Below, one piece after another: positions 1-9,800 of a stretch of 64,000 bases of DNA. The stretch covers positions 186,001-250,000 of the forward strand of contig JAPTJF010000008.1 of the NCBI GenBank assembly GCA_029339195.1, given 5' to 3'. Position 1 is the stretch's first letter, and each line of letters opens with the position of its first letter. Below the pieces are notes generated by a model. The model saw only the letters and a program-made list of their open reading frames with translations, searched no databases and had not been told where the DNA came from. The position numbers were made by a program, and so were the translations under genes. Origin of the DNA: Micractinium sp. NFX-FRZ (lineage: Eukaryota; Chlorophyta; Trebouxiophyceae; Chlorellales; Chlorellaceae).

Positions 1-129
1 GCCTGCCCCCTCCCCACACCTGCTGGCCGCTAGTGTACAGCCGACGTGCTGCAGCCTTCCTCACCCCGCCCCTGCTCCGCATCTCCAACCCCCGCTTGCC
101 CCCCCACCCCACCCCACCCCACCCCGCAG

Positions 130-1829
130 ACCTGCTGGCCGCTGTGCGCCAGGGCGAGCTGTGCACGTGGGCCAAGCTGAGCGCCATCCACTGCAACTGC
201 GGCATTGAGGCCACGCTGGACGCGTGCATCCAGCAGGTGAGGTTCGATTCTGCACACGAGGTGTGGGGCACAGTTGGGGCAGGGCACAGTGCGGTACATG
301 ATTGGTCTTCAAATTGCTGGGCGCGTGCATCCAGCAGGTGCGGTGAGTTGTGCTCACAGAGGTCTGGGGCACAGCGGGGCACATGGTTCGTCTTCAAGGG
401 GCGCTGGATGCGTGCACTCAACGCACACGACGCGTGGGGTGAAGTGGGGCCGCCACGCAGAGCTTTGCTCTTCTGTTTCTGCCCCTTGATGCGGCTCTTA
501 ACGCCCACCTCCCATCTCCCCCCGGCAGGTGTCCACCTGGGAGCGGCAGGAGCGGCGCAAAGCGGCTCTAGAGAACCCGCACCCCCCCACACACATACAC
601 ACGCCCACCAACTGCCCCACCCTCTCACTCTCCCATCCTTCTCCCCCTCCCCCCGCAGGTGTCCACCTGGGAGCGTCAGGAGCGGCGCAAGGCTGCCAGC
701 ACGCTGCTGCCCATGAAGAGCCGCATCCCCTCGTGGATGCACCTCCCCTCGGCCACCTCCGGCAACTTTGGCGGCGCCTCCATGCGGGGCAGCCCCAGCC
801 AGGACTCGTTGGCAGGGTGAGCGGGGGGCGGGGGCGGCGGTGGGGGCCAGAGTGTGTGTGGTGTATGCTGTGTGGGGTATGCGCCGACGGATGTCCGTCG
901 CGCGCCTGCCCTCCCTGCCAGTCACTCGTCTGCACCCCACACACCTGTTTCCCCGGCGACTAAGGTGCTGGATCCCTGGTGCAGGTTTGAGAACGACGGG
1001 GTGTGCATGGATGACGACCACCTGCCCTTCTACCCAAACCACGTGATCTTACATTACCGCCCCTTGTGTGCAGGTTTGAGAACGACGGTGTGTACATGGA
1101 TGACGACCACCTGCCGCTGCCCGAGGAGCGCGCTGTGGGCGCCTACAAGGTGCGCGCTGCCTTTGCTCAGTGCTTGAACACGGGGGGTGACGGTGTGGGT
1201 GCTGCCGTGTTGTGCTTGAACACGGGAGGTCACAGGGTGGGCGCTGCGCTTGCTTAGGACTTCAAAATCATGGGGGCCTGCAAGGTGGTGCTGCCATTGG
1301 TGCTTGTGCATGGCATGTGGTGGGGCACGATGGAAGGCACTGCGGGCAGGCATGGGTGAGGGAGGGGGGTGGGGGTGGGGGTCGAGGAAAGACAGATGGG
1401 AGGAGGTGCGTCGCGCAAAAGTGCGATGCACCTGCTCGCCTGCCCACCTGCTCCCGCCTGTTCCCCCTTCCTGGCACCCATCCGCCGCCGGTCTGCCTGC
1501 CTGCCTGCCCGCCGACGCGCCTGGCTGGCTGGATCCTCATCAAGTCACCCCCATCTGCACCCCATCAAGGCACCACCACCACACACCTGCTGTGCGTTCG
1601 CGCCCCGCCCGCACGTCTACCTGCCCGCCGACGCACTTGGCTGCATCAAGTTCTAAGTGTGTTGCCTGTGCTCCACCCGCAGGTCTACTTGCCCGCCGAC
1701 GCATTCGAGTGCATTGATGCCTCTGCCAACCTGTGGGCAGGCGGCGCCAGCCCGGCGGGCGGCGGCGCTGACAAGGCGCGCGCTCGCGGGCACCCCAGCA
1801 CTGACCGACTGGACGTCATTGCGCCCTGA
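130..1829 (+). CDS. 3' end of an unrecognised multi-exon gene (partial)
   Basis: Four consecutive exons fit one frame with GT-AG borders: 130-236, 659-816, 1074-1149 and 1683-1829, ending in TGA at 1827-1829. The 5' part lies outside the window. The first visible exon enters in phase 1 (its first codon begins in a missing exon) and reads DLLAAVRQGELCTWAKL. Later pieces include VSTWERQERRKAAS, an acidic stretch FENDGVYMDDDHLP, and a Gly/Ala-rich C-terminus ending DRLDVIAP. I see no membrane segment or catalytic motif and do not recognise the family. All three introns contain decayed copies of the flanking exon edges, which makes the true borders easy to mistake; the chosen copies are those that keep phase and run on to the next good splice site. 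The gene is convergent with the ankyrin gene at 4045-5374. Confidence 0.7.
221..420 (+). repeat. Ghost donor copies after the exon ending at 236
   Basis: The last bases of the exon plus its donor (GCGTGCATCCAGCAG|GTG, 222-239) recur at 323-340 and, more decayed, at about 409-422. A shared GGGGCACAG-rich tail follows each copy. The spacing is about 100 and 88 bp. Only the first copy continues the upstream exon. Confidence 0.8.
529..570 (+). repeat. Ghost acceptor copy of the exon at 659
   Basis: CCGGCAG followed by GTGTCCACCTGGGAGCGGCA copies the first ~40 bases of the real exon at 659-816, including its acceptor, 130 bp upstream. It diverges after about 40 bases and has no matching donor. 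Confidence 0.85.
985..1028 (+). repeat. Ghost acceptor copy of the exon at 1074
   Basis: GTGCAG followed by GTTTGAGAACGACGGGGTG repeats the acceptor and the first ~45 bases of the exon at 1074-1149, 89 bp upstream. Similarity stops before any usable donor. Confidence 0.85.
1491..1655 (+). repeat. Two ghost copies of the exon start at 1683
   Basis: GTCTACCTGCCCGCCGACGC at 1615 copies the start of the real exon (GTCTACTTGCCCGCCGACGC, 1683), but its acceptor has decayed from AG to AC and an in-frame stop follows within 15 codons. A more diverged copy begins near 1491. Confidence 0.8.
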
Positions 1830-4044
1830 ATTCCTACCAACTACTATCTGCGGCTGGCTGGCCGGCCGGCTGGCTGTGCTGTCACGGCGCCTGCCTGCCG
1901 GCCGGCCTGCTGGCGGCTCCCTGCTCGCCAGGCAAGCCAGGCAGGCCAGGCTAGCCCTCCCTCGCGGGCCGGGCCAACCCAGCCAGCCGCCCACAGCCAG
2001 CCAGCCAGCCAGGTGCCCAACCCAACACGATTGGACCCCAGTGCCCCACCACCCCACGATGATATTTTTTGAGCGTCCGCCTTGGTCCGCCCTCCTCCCC
2101 CCTGTGCCCAACCTGCCCCGCCCGCTGCCGCCGCAGCGGTGGCTCCCTCCCAGCCAGCCGCAGAGCGCTGGCTTGCGCCCCGCTGAGGTGGCAGCGGCCA
2201 CACCGCGCCCACGGCACTGTCCCCGCACACACACCCTGTCCTACCCCCCTGCGTGAGACCCCCTGTGCCTTGCCCAGGGCTTCCCCGCCACACTCTGACA
2301 TCCCTTCCTGCCCCGCCCCCGCCTTTTGCGGGAGGCGGGCAGCCAGTTTTGTGGCATGCGCAGCACCCACCCACACCTCCCCCGCACGGCACGCCCGCGT
2401 CGCTCAAACGCGCTCGCTCGTGTGCCCTGTACCCTCACAACCCCTACCGCCACCACCCCCGCCACCGCCTCCGCCCTCCTTTCTTCCGCTGGCCTCAGTT
2501 TTCCCGAGCTCTCCCCCAGCCGCGCCCCCCTGCCAGCATATTCGCTGCCCTGCCTTACCCTGTCCCGCTCCTGCCCTGCTCCGCACCCTCCTCCTGCCTC
2601 GTGCTCAGCGCTCCCGCCCCCGTTTTTCCCCACCTTTTTCCGGCCCGCATGAATGGGGCAATACCATCCACCCCCCAATCCTCCATTTTTTGTTGGCGTT
2701 GTGTAGCTTCCCCTTGCTTGCCTGACGCATGCTCCCCCCAATTCGCTGCCGCCTGGCCCTTTGACCCAGCCCGCCGAAACTCGACTCTGTGTGTCGCAGC
2801 AGCACCCCTCTCTCCCCAGTTTTGCGCCCCCTCCCCCCCCAGCGCCCGCATCTCATCTCACCGCCGCCTTTCCCCCCTTTCGTTCTGTTGCCTGCCTGTG
2901 CCCTGCCTGCCTGTTAGCGTGCCTCGCGCCTCACATCCCCTTCTGTTTAGTTCATGCAACTCGGCTCAGCCTCCCGTACAGTGGTGTCGTACTGTGGCAG
3001 CGGTACCCTGTAGGAAGCTGTGCAGAATTAGCGCCGCATACATGCTGTAACGCCTTCTTTCCGTTCTCCTTTGCTGCCAGTGGCAGCGGCGGGGTCGTGT
3101 GTGCACAGGGGTCTCTGCCGGCATGGTTTGCACTGTGTGGGTGTGTGCGGGGAGGCGAGCGGGCACTCTCCTCGGGGGCCATGCAGGCAGGCAGCAGTCG
3201 GAGACAGGCAGACATGCCCCCCCGCCCCCCCGTCCGCTGCGTGTGTCCATGTCCTCGCAAGTCAAGCTTGTATCGGACTTCTGAAGGTCGGCGCTTAAAT
3301 TATTAAGGGGCGTGCGAGCCCAGCATGAAATGGCAGCTGCCTGTGCACCGGGGGGGGCTGTGCACTTCAGCACCCGCCAAGCGTGAGGTGTGCAACCAAC
3401 AGAGGGGCCGCGGCAGCGCGCGGCATGGCGCGCAGAGGCGTCCGGGGCAGGCAGTTGGGTAAGGCTGGATTGAGTGGGTTATTGGGGAGCCAAATGCTTT
3501 TTTGGGGGGCCAGGAGATGCTTTAATGTAGCCACAAAAAGTAGGATGGCACGGCTGGGGAAGAGAGCGTAGGAGCAGGGCAGGTCAGTCTGGGGACCGGT
3601 CCGGGGGGGATGAGGCGGGATGAAACAGAGGGCAGTGCTGGGGCCAGGCAGGGGCCCTGTTTTGGGGGCAAGCAATGGGGCAAGGCACTTGAAGTGCAGT
3701 GGGTCACTTGCAGTTTATGGGGCTGCGCAGGCTGGGGCCGGGGCGGCAGGAATGAATGAATGGGAGGAAAAGATGTGCCGAGCGGGATTGAGGTTGCGCA
3801 CGGGGGGCGGGCGGAGGGCTGGGGGGGTGGGGGGCAGCAAGGGTACATGGAGGGCCGGCTTGTTCTAACGCATGACAACTTGGGGTTGAGTTGGGGCGGG
3901 CAGGGCAGGCAGGGCAGGCAGTGTGCCACCTAGGCGGGCAAGGAGGGGTGGTTGGCCACAGCTGGGCCGGAGGCTAAGCTGGGCCCGGGTCAGACCCTGG
4001 AAGCTGGCCCAGGTCAGGCCCTGGAAGCTGGCCGGGAAGCTGGG
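1830..4044. other. Convergent intergenic spacer / 3' UTRs
   Basis: This spacer lies between two convergent genes. The + strand is pyrimidine-rich to about 3050 and purine-rich from about 3350, as expected for two opposing 3' UTRs. It has imperfect GGCTGGCTGGCCGGC repeats near 1850-2000. Open frames here are low-complexity and show no family signal. I see no gene. Confidence 0.55.
3046..3050 (+). terminator. Candidate TGTAA poly(A) signal for the gene at 130-1829
   Basis: TGTAA is the usual green-algal poly(A) signal. This copy is the first clear one downstream of the stop, but it lies about 1.2 kb away, so the link is weak. Confidence 0.3.
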
Positions 4045-5374
4045 TCAGAAGCCGCCCAGGAAGGCGCGCCCCGCCGCCTGCACCAGCTGCCCTGCCTGCT
4101 CGTCGCTCAGCTGTCGCCCCGCCACGCACTGCTGCTGCACGTGGCTGACGGCCAGGCGGAGCAGGAGGGGGTCTTGGCAGGCTGCAGGGTGGGGCAGGGG
4201 CAGCGGCGGCGCAGGGGGGAGGGGCGGTCAGTGTGTGGGGGTGGCCGTGGGGCAGTAGTGGGCGTGGGAGTGCGGGGGGCAGCATCAGCAAAGGCTGCCC
4301 TGCACACGCATGTGGCAGCAGGGGCGCAGTACCACCCTTAGAGCTGCCATGGCCGCGGCTGCTGCCGGCGGTAAGCAACCCGCGCGGAGCCTGCCCCCGC
4401 CACGCCCCCACCATCCCCGAGTCCCTAACACACCCCCCAGGCATTTGCTGCTGGTGGCAGGACTGACCTGTCAGGAAGGTGTGCTGTGGCCCGTGCAGCA
4501 GCGTTGGCTCAAGCGGGTCCGCCCCATGCTGCAGCAGCAGCTGGAGCAGCTGCACCCGCTGCTGCAGCACGTGAAATGCCGCTGCAACTGCACTGCCGCC
4601 GCCGCCGCCGGTGCTGCCGTCGCCGGTGCTGCCGCTGCCATAGTGCTGCAGCCGGCTGCTGGCTGTGCTGCCGCACAGGCTTGGCTGGCGGTCTATCAGG
4701 CAGGCTGGGTCTGCAAAGCCCTCGCTGCTGCTGCTGTCGGCGTCGAAAAAGGCGTAGCTGGCGTGGCTGGCGGCGCTGGCGCTGCTGGCGAGCGCCAGCG
4801 GGGACAGAGCATCTGCCAGGTGGACCAGCAGCGGCACGCCATCGGTGCTGCTGGATGCCAAGGCGCCGTGCTGCAGCAGCAGGCGGGCCACTTCCAGGCT
4901 CTGCTGCCGCACGGCAATGCAGAGCGGGGACATGTGGCCAACGCCATCTGCGCTGACTCCCGCCGCACTCAGCGCGCAGAGCGCTTCGTGGGGAAGCTGC
5001 TGCGCTATGATGAACTGCGGGGGTGCGCCTGCTGCCAGCAGGGCCTGCACCAGGGCCGCACGCTGCAGCTTGACGGCGGCGTAGAGGCAGGCGGCGGGGG
5101 AGGCACCCGCGGGCCAGCTGCCGCAGGCGGCGCACGCCGCCAAGAGCTCGGCGACCACCCCGCCATGCCCCTCAGTTATGGCCTCCAGCAGCGTGTGGCT
5201 GCTGACGACGCTGGGGAGGCTCGAGGAGACGTCATCCGACCAGGCTTCGAAGGGCGAAGGCGGCTTCGCCCTGGGCTCTGGGGTTGGGGTGTGCGCCGGA
5301 CTGTGCGCGGCCAGCGACCTTGGGAGGGCCGGCGGTGTGCCGGGGAGCTCGAATTCCTGCTTGGTGCGCGTCAT
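4045..5374 (-). CDS. Ankyrin-repeat protein (paralogue 1, two exons)
   Basis: Exon 1 runs 5374-4468 from an ATG and exon 2 runs 4181-4045 to TGA; the joined frame gives 347 residues. After a Pro/Ser-rich N-terminus come ankyrin-like helical pairs: HTLLEAITEGHGGVVAELL, then CLYAAVKLQRAALVQALLAAG, MSPLCIAVRQQSLEVARLL and QLLQLLLQHGADPLE. A Ser/Gly-rich insert lies in the middle. The last exon (LLLRLAVSHVQQQCVAGRQL, ending GRAFLGGF) is conserved in the paralogue at 42074-45121. Ankyrin repeats bind protein partners; no catalytic or membrane domain is visible, so the role is unknown. Only the last intron is present, at the same site and phase as the last intron of the paralogue. Confidence 0.85.
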
Positions 5375-6867
5375 GGTGGAGATGGAAATGCGTGTGGTGC
5401 AGATGCGGGCCCAATCGACGAGGCTGGACCTTGTTCAGCGCCTTTCCATGTCAGCAGTAGAGCACCTTCCTCGCCACTTCTGCCCTTGCTGGTCTCGTCC
5501 GCATTCTTCAGTCAATTGCGATTATGTTGAACACCAGAGTATTTCTAGACTACCAGGAGCATCTGGGGGTCCCAGACCATCTTCGTAGCACGGCGTCAGC
5601 GGAAAGGCAGCAGGCGCCGGGACGGAGCAGGGGCGAACGAAAGTTCTTCACGAGACCGAGCATGTGGACTTGGAACCGAAAGGCTTGCCCCTCAAAACCG
5701 ATGCCCTTGTCCGGACCGGTGCCCAGCCACCACCACAGCAGCACTTCAGGATGAGCAGGCGGTGAAGGCTGACCGCGGGCACCCTTCATCTGCCCTTCAC
5801 CTGCCCTTCATGCCCCTCTTTGGAGGGGATGCAGCATGCCTCATGCTGGCACATGAGTGCCTACCGCTTCCACGTGCTCTGCGGACTTGTACAGGTGACG
5901 CCGCAGGAAGGGATGAGTGGCTGGTGCAGCGGGGCCGCCACGTCAGTACGTCCTGCTACCCTGTACAAACGTGGCGCCCCCACAGCGGCTCACTTGCTGA
6001 CCTCTCTGTCTGGCCAGAGACCACCACGGCGGTTGGAATTTTGATGAGCAGAAGGACAGGCGCCCGGAAATGCTAGAAGTACACAAGCATGCAGGCACGG
6101 TGCGCTGCGCACCCCCTGGGCAAGCGTACAATTCGGGACGCTGGCGCTGCCGCCGGCGCCAGGCGCCGCCGCCAGGGTCACCCCTCCAGCGGCGTGACCC
6201 ACAGGACGGCGCCCCAAGGGGCCGACAGTGCCAGCTGCGCGGACGCTGCAACCGGCAGATGGTGCAGCACGCGGCACAGGCGGGCCTGGGGGCCCTGCCT
6301 CCCGGGCTCTGCCAGCACAAGGGAGCTCAGATGCGGAGTCCGCCTGCCCGTTCCCTCGACCTGCAAGGGTTTGCACATCCTCCATGCTATCATGTTCGTG
6401 ACAAAATAACATGCGAAAGCCTGATGTGAAAGATCCCTTCCGTCATGCAGGGCATGTTCGCCTGGCCACAATGCATGGCCAAAAATCCTGGCCCACATCT
6501 ATCCATCTATGACAGTGTGCCCTCAGTTCGGTGGACCACTTCTTAATGAAACCAGGCATCCATATGCTTACACGTCATTCAATGGAACCATGCATGTCAT
6601 CACACAATGGGACGCCGCTGAAAGCTGCTACAAGGCGGAGGCGCCATCCAGATGTGCCCGCACGCACCAGCCGCCGCCGCGACGCAAGGCTGCATTGTCA
6701 CGCCAAGGGCCTGCACGCAGGCGTGCTGCGCCACGGCATGCCATGCCACATGCCAACTATGCCAGCTAAGGCACTGGGGCAGGCAGGTGTGCGCCATAAC
6801 ATGCCACACCAGCCGAGGCATCGAGGCCAGGGACACTTCGTGCACGCCATGCAAGTGCATGCATGGT
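5375..6867. other. Intergenic spacer between ankyrin gene 1 and HRD1
   Basis: Holds the 5' flank of the ankyrin gene (starts at 5374, minus) and the 3' flank of HRD1 (stops at 6868, minus). I find no gene-like frame with family similarity. Confidence 0.5.
6568..6572 (-). terminator. Candidate TGTAA poly(A) signal for HRD1
   Basis: On the minus strand this reads TGTAA, about 300 bases downstream of the HRD1 stop. It fits the green-algal poly(A) motif. Confidence 0.5.
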
Positions 6868-9800
6868 TTAGGGGCTGGCTCCAAACCGCTCCAGCCTGCG
6901 CCTCCGGATGGCAGCTGCCTCCTCATCTTCCTCCCGCTGCTGCTGTCCCTGCTGCTGGCCCTGCTGTCCATGCGCCAGGCCTGGCTGATCCTGGCCTGCA
7001 CCAGAGGTGCCTGCACCGGCGCCGGCAACAAGAGCTGCCGAAGGGGCGGCAGCAGCAGCGGCGGCTGCGGTGCTTCCCTGGCCCGAGGTGGCGGAGGCTG
7101 GCGCGGGGGGCGCAGCCGGTGCTGGCGCCACGCTGGCGCTGCTGCTGCTGCTGCCGGCAGCAGGCTCGGGCACTGCCGGGGGTGCAGATGGTGCGACAGA
7201 GGGGGCTGCCTGCTGCGCCGGCCGGGCGGCGGCGGGCGCGCTGGCAGGCGCGCCCTGCCGCTGCGCCTGCTGCGCCTGCTGTGCCTGCCGTGCACGCTCC
7301 TGGTGCGCCCGCAGCGCTGCCAGCTGCTGCTGCAGCACTTGCTCCATGGCCGCAGCCGCAGCTGCTTGAGCCCCCGCTGTGGCGGCGTCAAGCGGAGGCA
7401 CACCAGCAACGGCACCCGCACCGGTGACTACGCCAGCGCCAAAGGGGCCCAGCAGGCTGGCTGCAGCAGCGGCAGTGGCTGCAACCGCCGCCATGTGCTG
7501 CTGCGGGGTGGGGTGGGCGGGGCCGGGGGCGCCGCCTGCCGTGGCATCCGCGCCGCCGCTGGCAGGAGCAGGCGCCAAGTACGGCTGGGGCAGCACGAAC
7601 TGGGGCATGCCGCCATAGGGCAGCATGAACGGGAGCATGCTGGCTGCGGCGGCAGCCGCCGCAGCCGCCTGCTGCTGCGCTGCCAGCACCTGCTCGGCGT
7701 GCTGCTGCCCCGCGTACTGCATCTGGGGCATGCCGCCTGCAGGCATAAAGAGCGCCATGGGCGCGGCGGGCACCCACTGCAAGCAGGAACAGGGGGAGGC
7801 AAGAGGGCGGGGGTAAGCAGGCGACAGCAGTGCCGGTGTGCTGCTCGCGGGGCACCGGCCAGTGGAGCTCCGCAGGCACGCCAGTGCATGGTTCTGGTTC
7901 TGATGCACAGACGTGAGACATGCACAACCGCAACCACGCACAAGCGGCACGCCTGCACGTTGGCACGACTCGAGCTGGCAGTAGCCGCCAAGAAGCTGCC
8001 TGCACCACACATCAAGAGGCCTGGCACGTGCCTGGGGGTACTGATGGTACTGATGGTACTGAGCAGGCCAGCCTCCAGCTTCCAGCCCAGGCATCGCCAT
8101 GCCTGGCTGAGGCGCCGCGCCCTGCTCTTCGCCAAACGCGCCACCCAGACGCAGGTGCGCCCGCCAGCCGCGGCGCCGCCGCATCTGCTGCGCACCCGCT
8201 GCACCCGCGTCCGCAGGGAAGCCGGGTGCGCCCTCCGGCAGGTGGCCAGCAGCCGGGGCGGCCGCCCGCCCCATGTCCTCCCCAGCAGCCACACGCAGCC
8301 GCTCAGCCGCCGCCGCCAGGTCGGCAGGCGCGCCGCGGGCGGCGCCTGCGGCGCCGGCCCCTGCGCCAGCCGCGGCCGCGGCGGCTGCGCCGCCGGCCGC
8401 CGGCACCGCCGCCGCCGCGCCGCCCGCGCCGGGCTGCTGCCCCGTCGGCGGCATCACGCTGCGCCGGCAGATGGGGCAGTTTTGCTGCCGCTCCAGCCAC
8501 GAACGCAGGCAGTGCAGGTGGAACACGTGGCTGCACCCCAGCTTCTTGTTGCGCCCTGCATGGTCAGTATTACAAGACAGGTGGGCGGGGGAGGTCCACG
8601 CTGTGAGCCGAGGCATGCGCCCTCTGGCACGCAGGTGCCTCCTCACCTCCCCATCGGGTCGGGTGCTTTCAAGCGCCCAAGCCAGCCTCGCCCTGGTTCT
8701 GCACCCCCGCAACGGCATCTACTCTCTGTGCGCCACGCGATGCAGGTGGTGTGTGCTTCCCTGCCCACACACTGCCCACCTGTGGCCGTCATCTCCTCCC
8801 GACAGATGATGCACGTGTGGTCTGCACGCTGCAGCTCCTCCTCAGTGGCGTCAGGGAAGCTCTGGTCCATGTTGGCTGCAATTATGAAGTGCAGTTGTAC
8901 AGTGATAAGGATCAATGCATGAGCGGCGCCGGGAACCCCTGACCCGTGATGCAATGGTGCCAGTGCGGGAAGCTCTGGCCCATGTTGGCTGCAATCGTGA
9001 CAGCCACATACAGACTGAAAGGGTCAGCAAGCATGAATGGTGAGAATACATACAACTGATGATGCATCAGGTCTTCTTGAGCCGGCCTGTTGAGGAATCT
9101 CTGGCCCCCGAATGCAGTGGTGGCAGTGCAGGAAGCCGCTTCAGGCCAAACACTGGGACACGCCTCGGCCCGCCGCCCCCAAAAACGGGCTGGGGGGCAG
9201 GGCAGGGCAGGAGAGGCGGCCATGCTCACCGGTGATGCGCCGGTAGCGCAGGAAGTCGCGCACGCGCGTCTGGAAGTTGCGGAAGGTCCAGTACAGGTCG
9301 CGCACCTGGTGGGGGCGCGGCGGGCAGAGCAGGGTGGGCAGTGTGGGTTGTGTGTGAGCAAGGAAAACGTGGTGTGGAGTTCCAGGACGGTGGGCATGCA
9401 ATGCGCCACCTGCAACGCACGATGCAGTGCATCACACCCCTTCACAGCCCTCCCTCCCAGCGATTTCCTGCCGCTGGCCGCTCCTCCGCCGGCCCCCTGC
9501 TGCTCACCAGGTGCCGCAGGGACGCCATGGGTAGTGCAGATACCGACAAAGAAGGCGCAGTACATGAGGAAGCGCGGTGCACGCCCCCTCCCTCCCCCTC
9601 CCTTGTTCCGGTCCCCCAGAGGCCCACGCAAGGTATGTGGCACATTCTTTCCCCTCCCCGCCTGCTCACCAGGTGCAGCGGGATGCCGTAGGTGGTGAAG
9701 ACGACGGCGAAGAAGGCGCAGTAGACGAGGAGGTGCAGCATGTCGAGTGTGAGCTCCAGGTAGAAGACGGCCACACCCTTGCCCTCCCACCGCCCCTCCA

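Noticed and set aside
529..963. Frame through 529-963 as one long exon of the first gene
   Set aside because: It runs through a CA-rich intron-like stretch and repeats the same exon start at 659. The shorter exon keeps phase with its neighbours.
4310..5530. Long + strand open frame opposite ankyrin gene 1
   Set aside because: It is antisense to a well-supported ankyrin coding exon and has Ala/Gly/Cys-rich filler composition.
6652..8922. Very long + strand open frame (about 756 codons)
   Set aside because: It is antisense to the HRD1 RING and tail exons. The RING Cys/His pattern on the other strand settles the strand.
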